Below the pieces are notes generated by a model, which was not told the origin of the DNA, searched no databases, and was given only the letters and a program-made list of their open reading frames with translations. A stretch of 64,000 nucleotides of DNA, from positions 1-64,000 of the forward strand of contig NZ_JALDYF010000012.1 in assembly GCF_032154225.1 (NCBI RefSeq). The letters run 5' to 3'. Each line of letters begins with the position of its first letter. The first letter of the stretch is position 1. Origin of the DNA: Psychrobacillus sp032154225 (GTDB taxonomy: Bacteria > Bacillota > Bacilli > Bacillales_A > Planococcaceae). The translations under genes were made by a program, and so were the position numbers. This document shows, one piece after another, positions 52,852 to 62,075 of the stretch.

Positions 52852-53397
52852 TCAAAAATCTTCGCTAAGACTAGCATACATATAATGATCTTCCCATTTT
52901 CCATTAATGTATAAAAGCTTTCGTAATAGCCCTTCTCTTTGGAAATCATTATTTTCCAAAACTTTAATAGAGCCTATATTTCTTGGTGATACATATGCTT
53001 CGATTCGATTTAATTGGACATTTTCAAAACCAAATTGCTGCACAAGTTTTACCGCCTCGGTCCCAATCCCTTTTCCGATAAACTGTTCATCAATCGAATA
53101 CCCAATAAGTCCACTTGAAAAAGGCATTCTTTTTAAACTATATAAGGACACATTTCCAATGATTTGTTCCGTTCCATGAGCGAAAATTCCAAAACTATAT
53201 TCTCTTTTTTCCTGCATGAGCATAAGTGTTTCACGGATTTTTTCACGTTGAACCGTCGCAGTATAATAGTCATCCCGATGTAATGGTTCAAATACGGACC
53301 AAAAATGTTTATTTCGATACACTAAATCGGCTAGAATTGGTGCATCTTTTACAAGTAATGTCCTTAAATAGCACGTATCCCCCTCTAAGTAGATCAA
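52852..53397 (-). CDS. GNAT family N-acetyltransferase (RimJ/RimL type)
   Basis: Acetyltransferase of 181 residues of the RimJ/RimL-like group. The acetyl-CoA-binding segment is EQFIGKGIGTEAVKL near residue 105, and NQLNRIEAYVSPRNIGSIKVLE-type ending blocks (NRIEAYVSPRN, GSIKVLENNDFQREG) are characteristic. The acceptor is unknown. The start is a TTG at 53397, with AAAGGGTG upstream, placed within 7 bases of the pepF stop, so it is probably the second gene of a pepF operon. Confidence 0.82.
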   Translation of the reverse strand: MIYLEGDTCYLRTLLVKDAPILADLVYRNKHFWSVFEPLHRDDYYTATVQREKIRETLMLMQEKREYSFGIFAHGTEQIIGNVSLYSLKRMPFSSGLIGYSIDEQFIGKGIGTEAVKLVQQFGFENVQLNRIEAYVSPRNIGSIKVLENNDFQREGLLRKLLYINGKWEDHYMYASLSEDF

Positions 53398-53403
53398 ACA
53401 TCT

Positions 53404-55206
53404 TCACCCTTTTGCGTTAGTTAATTGGAGAAACTCTTTTACATCTTGAATACAAAGGTCGATTCCTTTTATCCAAAATGCCTCTTTTGTAATATCTTCA
53501 TCCAAATGCTTCATCGCTAAATCTTCTACCGACATTACAGCAGTATCTTGAAGAAGTGCAATATATTTTTCTTCAAATTTTGCACCTTCATTGATTGCCT
53601 TCGCGTAAATACTTAAAGAGAATAAGTAACCGAATGTATACGGGAAATTATAAAAAGGTACAGATGTAATATAAAAGTGCAATTTTGAAGCCCAGAAATG
53701 TGGATGAGTCGTTTGCAATGCATTTCCGTAACCTTCTTGTTGTGCTTCTTCCATTAGTTCATTTAGTCTTGCTGCCGAAACGATACCATTTTTACGTTCT
53801 GCATAAAACTTCGTTTCAAAAAGGAAACGTGCATGAATATTCATAAAAAACGCCACACTTCGTTGAATTTTATCTTCTAGTAAAGCAATTTTTTCATCGT
53901 CTGATTTTGCTTCTTTCACCGCTGCATCTGCAACAATCATTTCTGCAAATGTAGAGGCAGTTTCAGCTACCCCCATCGCGTATTGACGATTCAACCAATG
54001 TACTGGTTTTAAAGCATATGAATGGAATGCGTGTCCTAATTCATGAGCCAGTGTAGAAACGTTTGACATCGTTCCACTGTACGTCATAAAAATACGTGAT
54101 TCTTCTGAAACTGGCATTCCTGTACAAAAACCGCCTGGACGTTTATTTGGGCGGTCTTCCGCTTCAACCCAGCCATTTTCAAATGCATTTTTTGAGAATG
54201 CTTCCAATTTTGGACCAAATTTTTTAAAATGCCTCAAAATAAATTCTGCACCTTGTTGGAAATCCATTTTCACTGTAGACGCACTAATAGGTGCATCTAA
54301 ATCGTACCAATGCATTCCTTGTTCCCCTAGCATTGTCGATTTAGCATTCAAATATTCGACGAACGGTGCTTTATTTTTTGAAATTGCACCCCACATTGCA
54401 TCTAATGTTTCTTGTTTCATTCGATTAATTTCTAATGGTTCTTGTAAAATAGAATCCCAGCCTCGTTTTTCATATACTGCCAGGCGATAACCAGCTAGGT
54501 GATTTAACGTTTTTGCGAAAAATTCTTCTTTTTCTGTCCATGCTGCTTCCAATGTTTCAAAAGAGTCTTTGCGAATTGCTGCATTTTCATGAGAGCTTAA
54601 ATTATTTGCTTGGCCTACAGAAAGTTCTTTTTCAATGCCATCAACTGTCACTTTAATTTTAATATCTCCAATTAACAAATCATACATTTGTCCCCATGCA
54701 TGGTAGCCATCTACACCAAGAGCTGTAATCATATCTTCTTCTTTTTCAGATAGTAGTTTCTTTGATTGATCTCTTAGTTCGTTTAGCACGAATGAAAATT
54801 GTGCAAGCTCTTCTGTTTGAATAAGTTCATTCCATACTGTATCATCTGTTTTACTTAATATTTGTTGAACTGCCAGCATTTCAGAAGAAAACTTAGCGTA
54901 TAGTGTTCCCATCTCTCCTTGAAGAAGTGCTGCTTTCTTATCTGTCGTATCTTGCGCTAAAAAGCAGCCAATTACTGCTCCGGCTTCCGATAAGTTTACG
55001 GCAACATCTTTTAATTCATTTAGTATATTTTCTATTTTATGTACATCTTTTACAGAAATAGGAACCGAAAAATCATTTAGTTTTGCTTCAAATTCTGCAA
55101 GCTTTTCTTTCACCCCATCTAAATGATTTCTCAGTTCTAGTGAATCGCTTCCACCTTTAAAAAAGACATTTAAATCCCAAACAATTGGATATAAACTTTT
55201 AGTCAT
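53404..55206 (-). CDS. pepF: M3 family oligoendopeptidase (PepF type)
   Basis: Zinc metallopeptidase of 600 residues with the catalytic HELGH (H388, E389, H392) followed by a glutamate ligand in MGVAETASTFAEM. The whole length is the PepF/M3 helical fold. It cuts oligopeptides in the cytosol and probably works downstream of peptide importers such as the App system. GGGGG precedes the ATG at some distance. Confidence 0.92.
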   Translation of the reverse strand: MTKSLYPIVWDLNVFFKGGSDSLELRNHLDGVKEKLAEFEAKLNDFSVPISVKDVHKIENILNELKDVAVNLSEAGAVIGCFLAQDTTDKKAALLQGEMGTLYAKFSSEMLAVQQILSKTDDTVWNELIQTEELAQFSFVLNELRDQSKKLLSEKEEDMITALGVDGYHAWGQMYDLLIGDIKIKVTVDGIEKELSVGQANNLSSHENAAIRKDSFETLEAAWTEKEEFFAKTLNHLAGYRLAVYEKRGWDSILQEPLEINRMKQETLDAMWGAISKNKAPFVEYLNAKSTMLGEQGMHWYDLDAPISASTVKMDFQQGAEFILRHFKKFGPKLEAFSKNAFENGWVEAEDRPNKRPGGFCTGMPVSEESRIFMTYSGTMSNVSTLAHELGHAFHSYALKPVHWLNRQYAMGVAETASTFAEMIVADAAVKEAKSDDEKIALLEDKIQRSVAFFMNIHARFLFETKFYAERKNGIVSAARLNELMEEAQQEGYGNALQTTHPHFWASKLHFYITSVPFYNFPYTFGYLFSLSIYAKAINEGAKFEEKYIALLQDTAVMSVEDLAMKHLDEDITKEAFWIKGIDLCIQDVKEFLQLTNAKG

Positions 55207-55360
55207 TTGCTTTTTTCCCCCTACTATTTTTTTCTGTTGAAAATATAGTATAACATGTTTCTCGTTAATTAATTATTCTGTTTTCAGACACGAAACATTC
55301 ATAAAAGATAATTGTAGAAGACATATTTCAAAGGTATACTAAGATATGAGGAGGGACAGT

Positions 55361-56089
55361 ATGTTCAAAATAGCCCTTTTAATATTTAGCTTAATAAGCA
55401 CAATTACAATAAATCTACTTGCCAATATACTTCCATTAAATAACCATACAACACAAGAAATTGCGTACAGACTTCCTGCGCTATTCATGCCTGCTGGCTA
55501 TGCCTTTTTCATATGGCTCTTCATCTATTTGCTACTAGCATTTTGGGTTTGGAATATCTTCAAAGAAAATTTACATGGTCAAACTATTTCATTCAAACAA
55601 ACAATATTATTCGTTTGTAGTTCCATTTTAAATATTCTTTGGGTGTTCCTTTGGCATTACGAATTATTCGCATGCTCGTTTGTTGTTATGTCTGCTTTAC
55701 TTGGAATATTATTTTTATTGTACAAAACGTATCCAACCGATGAACAATCATGGAAAAATCGACTACCAATTTCTATTTACTTAGGATGGGTATTTGTTAT
55801 TACGATCACTAATTTTGATTATTTAATTACTTTTTACGAGTTTAGTGGTTGGGGAATTACTAAATCACTTTGGACCGTTATTTTCCTTACAATAGCTGCT
55901 GCTAGTGCTTTACACTTCCGTTATCATTATAACGATCGTTCCATCGTATACGTGTTTATTTGGGCTTTTATAGGTATAGCAGTCCGCCATCAGCTCGATG
56001 AATTATTAATTGCTGCTTCATCTATATTTTTAAGCTGTGTCTTAATAGTAGGAATCATTTTCATCAAAAAAATGCCTCGGAAGGATTAA
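55361..56089 (+). CDS. TspO/MBR-like membrane protein
   Basis: Membrane protein of 242 residues with seven or so hydrophobic segments. The N-terminal PALFMPAGYAFFIWLFIYLLLA resembles the TspO/MBR opening with its PxxxF/W pattern, and tryptophans are frequent. It is longer than canonical TspO (about 155 residues), as in a group of related Bacillales proteins. Ligand and function are unknown. ATG 55361 has GGAGGG upstream. Confidence 0.6.
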   Translation: MFKIALLIFSLISTITINLLANILPLNNHTTQEIAYRLPALFMPAGYAFFIWLFIYLLLAFWVWNIFKENLHGQTISFKQTILFVCSSILNILWVFLWHYELFACSFVVMSALLGILFLLYKTYPTDEQSWKNRLPISIYLGWVFVITITNFDYLITFYEFSGWGITKSLWTVIFLTIAAASALHFRYHYNDRSIVYVFIWAFIGIAVRHQLDELLIAASSIFLSCVLIVGIIFIKKMPRKD

Positions 56090-56107
56090 CTTCCAAGGCA
56101 TTTTTTT
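56070..56107 (+). terminator. Terminator of the TspO-like gene
   Basis: ATGCCTCGGAAG and CTTCCAAGGCAT pair and a run of T follows; the stop codon is inside the hairpin. Confidence 0.82.
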
Positions 56108-56111
56108 ATGT

Positions 56112-56228
56112 CTAGACTCCAGGCGCCAGCCGCTCGAGGTCAAATGCCAATTCCCTGTGGTGGCTGAGGAACTGCCTCCTCGGGAATCGTCATTTGCTTT
56201 TCGCGGCTAAGCAGGCGCCTTCCGCTTT
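56112..56228. repeat. GC-rich inverted-repeat intergenic element
   Basis: AGGCGCC (about 56129) and GGCGCCT (56214) bracket an element with further internal pairing: CAAATGCCAATTCCC near 56151 against GGGAATCGTCATTTG near 56180. It stands between convergent genes, before the stop of map. Similar in base composition to elements at 14, 21 and 45 kb. Confidence 0.5.
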
Positions 56229-56230
56229 TC

Positions 56231-56980
56231 TTAATCTAATTTTGTCAATAAAATCGGTGCATCTTTCGTCACGATAATTGTATGCTCAATTTGAGCAACT
56301 AATGATTTATCTGGCGTAACAAATGTCCAACCATCACCTGATTCTACGATATGATCTGATGTTTGTGATATAAACGGCTCTACTGCAAGAACCATACCTT
56401 CTTTTAAAATCGTTGGATCCCAAGCATCATAGTAATTTAATACATGCTGTGGAGCTTCGTGTAGTGATTTACCAATCCCATGCCCAGTTAAGTTCATAAT
56501 GACATGTAAACCATTATCTTTCGCTTCTCTAGCGACTGCCTTACCAATTTGATTTAATCGAGATCCCGCTTTTACTTTTAACATCGCACGATTAAATGCA
56601 CTTTCAGCTACAGCACATAATTTCTCTTTTTCTTCATATCCTTCACCAACAACAAAGGAAATTCCAGTGTCTGCAAAGTAGCCATCACATGATCCTGACA
56701 CGTCGATATTTACTAAATCACCTTCTTGAATCACACGTGAGCCTGGAATACCATGTGCTACTTCTTCGTTTACACTAATACATGTGTAACCAGGGAAGTC
56801 ATACTCACCCATTGGTCCAGAAACAGCTCCTTTTTCTTCAAAAAGTTTGCCGCCGAGTTCATCAATTTCTTTTGTCGTTACACCTGGTTTTGTCGCTGCT
56901 TTCATCGCTTCTCTAATTTCTGCAACGATTTTACCAATTTTTTTAAACGCTTCTAATTCTTCATTGTTTTGTACAATCAT
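56231..56980 (-). CDS. map: Type I methionine aminopeptidase
   Basis: Enzyme of 249 residues that removes the starting methionine from new proteins. The five metal ligands are visible: two Asp in NIDVSGSCDGYFADTG, His in GHGIGKSLHE, Glu in AVEPF and Glu in QIEHT. It is not in the ribosomal-protein/adk cluster, so it is probably the second copy (B. subtilis YflG type). AAGGGATC lies upstream of the ATG at 56980. Confidence 0.92.
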   Translation of the reverse strand: MIVQNNEELEAFKKIGKIVAEIREAMKAATKPGVTTKEIDELGGKLFEEKGAVSGPMGEYDFPGYTCISVNEEVAHGIPGSRVIQEGDLVNIDVSGSCDGYFADTGISFVVGEGYEEKEKLCAVAESAFNRAMLKVKAGSRLNQIGKAVAREAKDNGLHVIMNLTGHGIGKSLHEAPQHVLNYYDAWDPTILKEGMVLAVEPFISQTSDHIVESGDGWTFVTPDKSLVAQIEHTIIVTKDAPILLTKLD

Positions 56981-57032
56981 CTTTAAAAGATCCCTTCTTC
57001 ATTTGAAATGTACAATAATCATACCATAAATA

Positions 57033-57611
57033 CTAACGATTCGGCAGTACAAGACGTGGCGCTTTCACGAACAGCACAGTACAAATAAACGCCGCAAGTA
57101 AAAATACTGGAATCATATAAGTAGAATTATAGACTAATGAATATAGAATGACATTTTGATCTCCCGCAAACTCTCCAAAAAATAGAATACCTGAAAGTGT
57201 ATGCGCAAGATAACGAAGAAAAGCTGCGATAAGCGTTCCTCCAATTACAGCAAACGCCATTTTTTTCGTATCTTTATTTTCAAATGCTTGCAGAAATGCC
57301 GGTCTTAAAAATCCAGCGAATCCAGCAACCATAAATGCTATAAAATAATCAATTGCAACTTGCAATATAACAATTTCAAAAGAAAGTGGAGCTGCATAAA
57401 AACGACCTGTTACAACTTGTAATAAGCCGATTAAAAATCCTGTAACTAATCCAGCCGCAATTCCTCGACGAAATGCTATTAATATAACCGGCACAAGTAC
57501 AAATGTAACCGATCCACCTTGTGGCATACCAAACCCAATCATATCTAAAACATATCCAAGAGCTGCAAAAATAGCAATCTCAACTAACAATAATACACGT
57601 TGGTTTCTCAT
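57033..57611 (-). CDS. thiT: Thiamine ECF transporter substrate-binding subunit ThiT (YuaJ)
   Basis: S-component of 192 residues with six membrane helices. The thiamine-binding region includes FGMPQGGSVTF (near residue 32), GRFYAAPLSFE and the loop GEFAGDQNVILYSLVYNSTYM typical of YuaJ/ThiT. It imports thiamine with the shared EcfA-EcfA-EcfT module. ATG 57611 has AAGGAGA five bases upstream; longer reading frames overlap the riboswitch terminator. A TPP riboswitch upstream confirms the assignment. Confidence 0.92.
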   Translation of the reverse strand: MRNQRVLLLVEIAIFAALGYVLDMIGFGMPQGGSVTFVLVPVILIAFRRGIAAGLVTGFLIGLLQVVTGRFYAAPLSFEIVILQVAIDYFIAFMVAGFAGFLRPAFLQAFENKDTKKMAFAVIGGTLIAAFLRYLAHTLSGILFFGEFAGDQNVILYSLVYNSTYMIPVFLLAAFICTVLFVKAPRLVLPNR

Positions 57612-57633
57612 AGTAATCTCCTTTTTTGGCCAC

Positions 57634-57667
57634 AAAAAAACGACATCGGGGATAGACCCAGACATCG
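57634..57667 (-). terminator. Riboswitch-controlled terminator before thiT
   Basis: On the minus strand CGATGTCTGGG pairs with CCCCGATGTCG (with G-U pairs and one mismatch), followed by seven T. It ends about 22 bases before the thiT start. Confidence 0.8.
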
Positions 57668-57683
57668 CGCGATTGTCAGTTTC

Positions 57684-57765
57684 CATCCACATCCCTACGC
57701 AAGCATTAACTTACAGGTTCGAAGGGTACTATCTCAGCCGCGTAAGCGACGCCCCTTGTGGTTGT
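57684..57765 (-). ncRNA. TPP riboswitch (THI element)
   Basis: On the minus strand the conserved THI blocks appear in order: AGGGGCG, GCTGAGA, ACCCTTCGAACCTG, TAATGCTTGCGTAGGGA. This is the canonical TPP aptamer. Followed by a terminator and thiT, it should stop transcription when thiamine pyrophosphate is bound. Confidence 0.95.
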
Positions 57766-57875
57766 TTTGAATTATTTAGTTCGAGTTCATTGTAGCCGAA
57801 TAAAATAAGTAATGCAACCCCTCTCTTTTCATTGGTATACTTATGAAAATATTATTTCACAAAGGGGTCGCTGAA

Positions 57876-58946
57876 ATGATTGAGTTATTGAAAGATTTAA
57901 TTCGCATAAAAAGTGATGATGTAGAAGGTGCAAACGAAGCGCTTTTATTTTGTAAAGAATGGCTTGAACAACGAGGTATCATGGCAACATTATATGAAAA
58001 TGAATCACATCTTATGCTCGTTGCTGAAATTGGTAGTGGAGAAGAATGTGTTGTTTGGAATGGTCATGTGGATGTTGTTCCTGGAAATGATTCGCAATTT
58101 GAGCCTTATATAGATGATGACTTTTTATATGGTAGGGGTTCCGCTGATATGAAAGCTGGAGTTGCGGCCATGATGGTTGCTTTTTACGAGCTTTCAAAAG
58201 TATCCCAGACGTTAACGAAAAAAGTGCAGTTACATATTGTGACCGATGAAGAAACTGGAGGAGATTTCACTTCAAAATATTTAGTAGACAAAGGATTCAC
58301 TGGAGATTTTGTCATTTGTGGTGAACCAACGCATTTACATATTGGCCTTCAAGCGAAAGGCATTATTCAATTCGATGTACATGTAAAAGGGAAATCTAGT
58401 CACGGTAGTCGCCCATGGGAAGGTGTGAATGCAATTGAGCAAGCATTTACGTTCGACAAAGAAATGCGTAATTTATCCTTTTTAACAGCTAGTAACGCAT
58501 TTTATGATTATCCTTCATTGAATTTGGCAAAAATACATGCAGGCGCAAGGTATAATGTCGTTCCTGACGCTTGCATTATTAGCTATGATCTACGCTTTGT
58601 ACCTGGACAAGTAGAAAAAGAAATAGTAAACGAGATTCATCAAATGGCCGATCAACTTTTCCCAGGAACTATACTAGTTGTTCATGCTACTGCACCTGCA
58701 GTAACAACTTCTGAAAACGATCCATATGTAGCCAAATTACATTCGGTTACTTCCGAAATAACAAAAGAACCAACAAATCTTTTCGGACAACATGGTTCAG
58801 CTGATACTCGTTTTTATGCAGAAAAAGGTGCTGGCGCAATTGAATTTGGACCAAGCGGCGCTGATTGGCATGGAGAAAAAGAATATGTATCTATTTCTTC
58901 TGTAGAAAAATATAAAAATATTTTAGTTTCTTTTATCGTAAATTGA
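57876..58946 (+). CDS. M20 family metallopeptidase (ArgE/DapE type)
   Basis: Zinc-dependent deacylase/peptidase of 356 residues. Metal-site blocks are NGHVDVVPG, GRGSADMKAG, DEETGGDF and a C-terminal QHGSADTRF, plus the dimerisation domain with KGKSSHGSRPWEGVNA. It could be an acetylornithine deacetylase, a succinyl-diaminopimelate desuccinylase or another amidohydrolase; no arg or dap neighbours help. ATG 57876 has AAAGGGG eight bases upstream and is preferred over an ATG eleven codons earlier. Confidence 0.85.
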   Translation: MIELLKDLIRIKSDDVEGANEALLFCKEWLEQRGIMATLYENESHLMLVAEIGSGEECVVWNGHVDVVPGNDSQFEPYIDDDFLYGRGSADMKAGVAAMMVAFYELSKVSQTLTKKVQLHIVTDEETGGDFTSKYLVDKGFTGDFVICGEPTHLHIGLQAKGIIQFDVHVKGKSSHGSRPWEGVNAIEQAFTFDKEMRNLSFLTASNAFYDYPSLNLAKIHAGARYNVVPDACIISYDLRFVPGQVEKEIVNEIHQMADQLFPGTILVVHATAPAVTTSENDPYVAKLHSVTSEITKEPTNLFGQHGSADTRFYAEKGAGAIEFGPSGADWHGEKEYVSISSVEKYKNILVSFIVN

Positions 58947-59004
58947 AACCAACATCTCTTTGACACGTATATAAAGATAACTAAACGAAGAGGAGATTAT
59001 CCAA

Positions 59005-59340
59005 ATGGAAAACAATAAAATCTTGTCGTCCCTTTCTTATTTCAGTATATTGTTCGCACCTTTTATCCTTCCAATTATCGTGTTCTTTGTTTCGCAAGAT
59101 AAAGATGTCAAATATCATGCAAAACGTTCTGTTATTTCGCATCTCATTCCTGTTATTTTAATGGTTATTGCATTTATTGGAATGATTACAAGTATGTTTA
59201 CATTCTCTGCAACGTCAGCTTATGATGATTCGTCTTTCTTATTTGCAGCTGCTCCAGCTATCTTTATGCTAGTGTATTTTATTATTTATGTAATTGTACT
59301 TGTTTGGAATATCATTCAAGGTGTTAAAGTGCTAAGATAA
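59005..59340 (+). CDS. DUF4870 membrane protein
   Basis: Protein of 111 residues with three membrane helices (about 10-30, 46-67 and 77-103), short loops and the KYHAKRSVISHL segment between helices one and two. This is the DUF4870/Tic20-like pattern. Function is unknown. GAGGAGAT precedes the ATG. It is followed 24 bases later by a tiny cationic peptide gene that may be co-transcribed. Confidence 0.78.
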   Translation: MENNKILSSLSYFSILFAPFILPIIVFFVSQDKDVKYHAKRSVISHLIPVILMVIAFIGMITSMFTFSATSAYDDSSFLFAAAPAIFMLVYFIIYVIVLVWNIIQGVKVLR

Positions 59341-59364
59341 ACGTAAATGTTAGGAGCAATCAGA

Positions 59365-59463
59365 ATGAAAGTAGCAAACCTAGTAAAAACTGCAGTAAAA
59401 TTAGCGCCGATCGTTTATCCGATTATCAAAAAAGTAATTAAAGCGAAAAAAGTAGGGAAATAA
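59365..59463 (+). CDS. 32-residue cationic amphipathic peptide
   Basis: ATG 59365 with TAGGAG nine bases upstream opens a frame of 32 codons: VANLVKTAVKLAPIVYPI then IKKVIKAKKVGK. It has nine lysines and no acidic residue, and hydrophobic and lysine residues alternate in helical periodicity. It lies 24 bases after the DUF4870 gene and directly before a terminator. I do not know the family; it could be a membrane-active peptide, a toxin-like peptide or a partner of the DUF4870 protein. Confidence 0.6.
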   Translation: MKVANLVKTAVKLAPIVYPIIKKVIKAKKVGK

Positions 59464-59464
59464 G

Positions 59465-59518
59465 AATGACTGTAGACAAACTCAAAGAAACTTGGGTTTG
59501 CCTATGGTCTTTTTTTTA
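59465..59518 (+). terminator. Terminator of the DUF4870-peptide unit
   Basis: ACTGTAGACAAACTCAA and TTGGGTTTGCCTATGGT pair with G-U and A-C contacts and are followed by eight T. Confidence 0.78.
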
Positions 59519-59572
59519 TTGAATATTCATGACAACAGTTTATAGACCAAGTGTGCAACATTCTTTTCCTAC

Positions 59573-60058
59573 TTACAATTGATATGTAAGAATTAATTGC
59601 TCACCTATTGCTCCAATTCTTCTTTCACCAGTATCACGATAGCCAACCTTTTCATACAATTTTTGTGCAGCAATATTTTTTTTATTTACTACCAATGTAA
59701 TTTCATTGATATCTAAAAAGAATTCGCGAATAAATTCAGGCAATTTATCCATCCCTGTTTTTGCATAGCCTTTTCCTTGTTGCGAATGATTAATCGAGAG
59801 CGCAGTTAGCAACAAAGCTTTTGGATTAGTAGTGTAATCTTTTACCCTCTGACTCGAATGAAGTATAAAAAAACCTACAGGTATTTGATTAGATAAAATT
59901 ACGATTGGATACTGATCAACAGTATTATTCGCTTCTTCCATTTTATCAACAGGTAATGCAGTAAACATTGCTTGTTCTTCTGGTAAATTAAATTTGCGCA
60001 AAGTTTCTTCGTACTCACTCTTATAAAAATCTAATACGACATGGTTACTCTTATCCAT
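59573..60058 (-). CDS. GNAT family N-acetyltransferase
   Basis: Acetyltransferase of 161 residues. The acetyl-CoA loop is INHSQQGKGYAKTGMDKL near residue 90, with the later block VNKKNIAAQKLYEKVGYRDTGE typical of GNAT enzymes. The acceptor is unknown. ATG 60058 has GGGG seven bases upstream and is preferred over the TTG two codons before. Single-gene unit. Confidence 0.8.
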   Translation of the reverse strand: MDKSNHVVLDFYKSEYEETLRKFNLPEEQAMFTALPVDKMEEANNTVDQYPIVILSNQIPVGFFILHSSQRVKDYTTNPKALLLTALSINHSQQGKGYAKTGMDKLPEFIREFFLDINEITLVVNKKNIAAQKLYEKVGYRDTGERRIGAIGEQLILTYQL

Positions 60059-60135
60059 AAACAATCCCCATTTCTATCTAAATACACTTTTATTTTAAAC
60101 TAAAAGAACGTACGTTTGCAACAATATTTAAAAAC

Positions 60136-60180
60136 TCCCCTGCGACACAAACAACTCAAAATTGTTTGTGTCGCAGGGGA
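60136..60180 (-). terminator. Terminator with conserved inner palindrome (third copy)
   Basis: TCCCCTGCGACACAAACAA and TTGTTTGTGTCGCAGGGGA form a 19-base-pair perfect stem, an unusually strong hairpin, with the same inner AAACAAxTCAAAATTGTTT core as those at 23.7 and 25.5 kb. Confidence 0.8.
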
Positions 60181-60206
60181 CGTACACTAACTAAAAGTGA
60201 AAATCT

Positions 60207-61663
60207 TCAATTTCCAATTAATCTAATTCGATAATAGGTTCTCAAAATTGTGAGTACCAATCCAATGATGAAAACGATCACCAATAAAATCATCACAGCT
60301 GGCCAAAGACCGAATGCATCTATTATGGTTGAACTATTATTTTTTAATGTTGGAACAACAAATAATAACCATCCGATACCTACAACTGGTATCAGTTGCG
60401 GGATTAAACGCAGCCAGAATTTCCAAGCTACGTGCTGGTTACGTTTTTCCACCCACTTTTTACTTCTTCTTACACCTCTTATTCCTACTATCAAGTAAAT
60501 CAATGTGATAGCACCAAGTGATAAATCTATCATTTTAGGTAGTGGAGATTTCATTTCTGCTTCTTGTCCTTCAGTCAATTGTATAATATTAGGACTAATC
60601 TCATATGGATGTTCGAATGTAGTCGTAAAACTATTCAGCAAAACAGCAACTGCATAGCCGCTACTTGGAACGATATCTTGCTGGGATTGAAATGTAGAGA
60701 TTGAACCACTATGAGATATACGAGCTGGCTTCACATGTGGAGAGCTCAATGACCAACCAAGTCCATATTTTTTAGCTCCAGATTGTGGTGAATAGGACTC
60801 TTTTAGTAACTCTTGTGATAGTAATTGCTCTCCTTTTTCATTTTTCCCGTCGTTCGTATACATAGCTAACCATTTCCCCATATCGCTAGCAGTCGTAAAA
60901 ATACCTCCTGAACCACCGAACATTTTTTCAAGCTCGGTCCATGGCATCGCAGTACCAAATAACGTAACATATCCCTGAGATATTTCTAATTCTTTTGTAA
61001 TATCCCCAGAGTTAACTACTGAGAGAGAATCATTCATCCCGAGCGGTGAAAACACATTTTGTGTTAGGTAGTCATTAAATCCTATCCCACTAATTTCTTC
61101 TACTAAATAAGCTAATGTCCAGTAGTTTGCATTACTATATAAATACTTTTCTCCAGGCTTGGATTGTAGTTTCCAATCATGAAGACGTCCAACACCTTCT
61201 TTTAAGGTATTCGATGGTCCTACAATGGTAGGATTCGGTAGTCCTGATGTATGACTTAACAGTTGACGTACAGTCACCTGTCCCCACCTTTCATCATCTA
61301 CTACTAATTCTGGAAGATAACTTACAATAGGTCATCCAGTTTAATTTTTCCATCATCAACCAATTGTAAGACAGCGAATGCAGTAAATGGCTTCGCACCT
61401 GAGGCAATGCCAATAATAGACTTTTCCGTTAGTGGATTTCCGTCAGAATCATGACCAAATCCCTTTTCATATAATACATTCCCATCCTTTATGACTACGA
61501 TAGCTGCACCAGGTAGTCCGTTTTTATCGATATAATTTGTTACATACTCATCAACCTTTGTTGTATCGAACGATTCAGCTGCCTGGACAGCTAAAGGAAC
61601 ATATGACAAATGAATGGGAATAATCAACATTAATAAAAATATAACAACTTTATTTATGAACAT
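60207..61663 (-). pseudogene. Beta-lactamase-family serine hydrolase with C-terminal membrane helices, frameshifted
   Basis: The N-terminal part (from ATG 61663) has a signal peptide ending VQAAES and the nucleophile motif SGAK, then stops at 61322 after IKLDDLL. One extra C near 61330 would read through as LDDPIVSYLPEL into the second part, which holds LLSHTSGLPNPT, the YSN motif (in LYSNANYW), HSGS and three or four C-terminal membrane helices. The whole would be about 485 residues, like PBP4*-type membrane-bound CubicO proteins. Recent frameshift or a sequencing error in a C run. Confidence 0.78.
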
Positions 61664-62035
61664 ATTTTTTACCCCTTTCTTCATTTAACTATTTAATTAC
61701 TCAAGCGCTTTCTATTCACAAACGCTGGATAATTCGGTACCCTTTACCCGAACGAGATTTACCTCCCATTTTTCTAACATGAATTGTGCTTTGTAAATAA
61801 AGTCTGACGTGTTTATTTACACTAATCAAACGGTGAGATTTTTTATCCTCGTAAGTCTTTTTAAAGTAATTGTATTCATTTAACAGTTCAATATTTGGGT
61901 CAACTTTATTGTATTTACATTGTCACTATATCCAATACTGCTGAATAATCTCCTCCTGAAATAAATTGGTTATTGAAAGGGTAACACAAAATATTGCAGC
62001 TATGTTTTAGCAAATGAAAATTCTCGCAGGGACGT
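61664..62035. other. Gene-free stretch with an orphan open frame
   Basis: About 370 bases without an annotated gene. On the minus strand a 68-codon stop-free frame (61716-61922) reads VDPNIELLNEYNYFKKTYED, then KHVRLYLQSTIHVRKMGGKS and ends IIQRL. It has no usable start codon or ribosome site, so it may be the tail of a lost gene. Otherwise nothing is seen. Confidence 0.3.
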
Positions 62036-62075
62036 AAAAAAGCTGTCTCCTAAAAAATAGGAGACAGCTTTTTTA
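62036..62075. terminator. Terminator of the GDSL esterase gene
   Basis: AAAAGCTGTCTCCTA and TAGGAGACAGCTTTT pair over five A with T runs on both strands. Confidence 0.88.
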
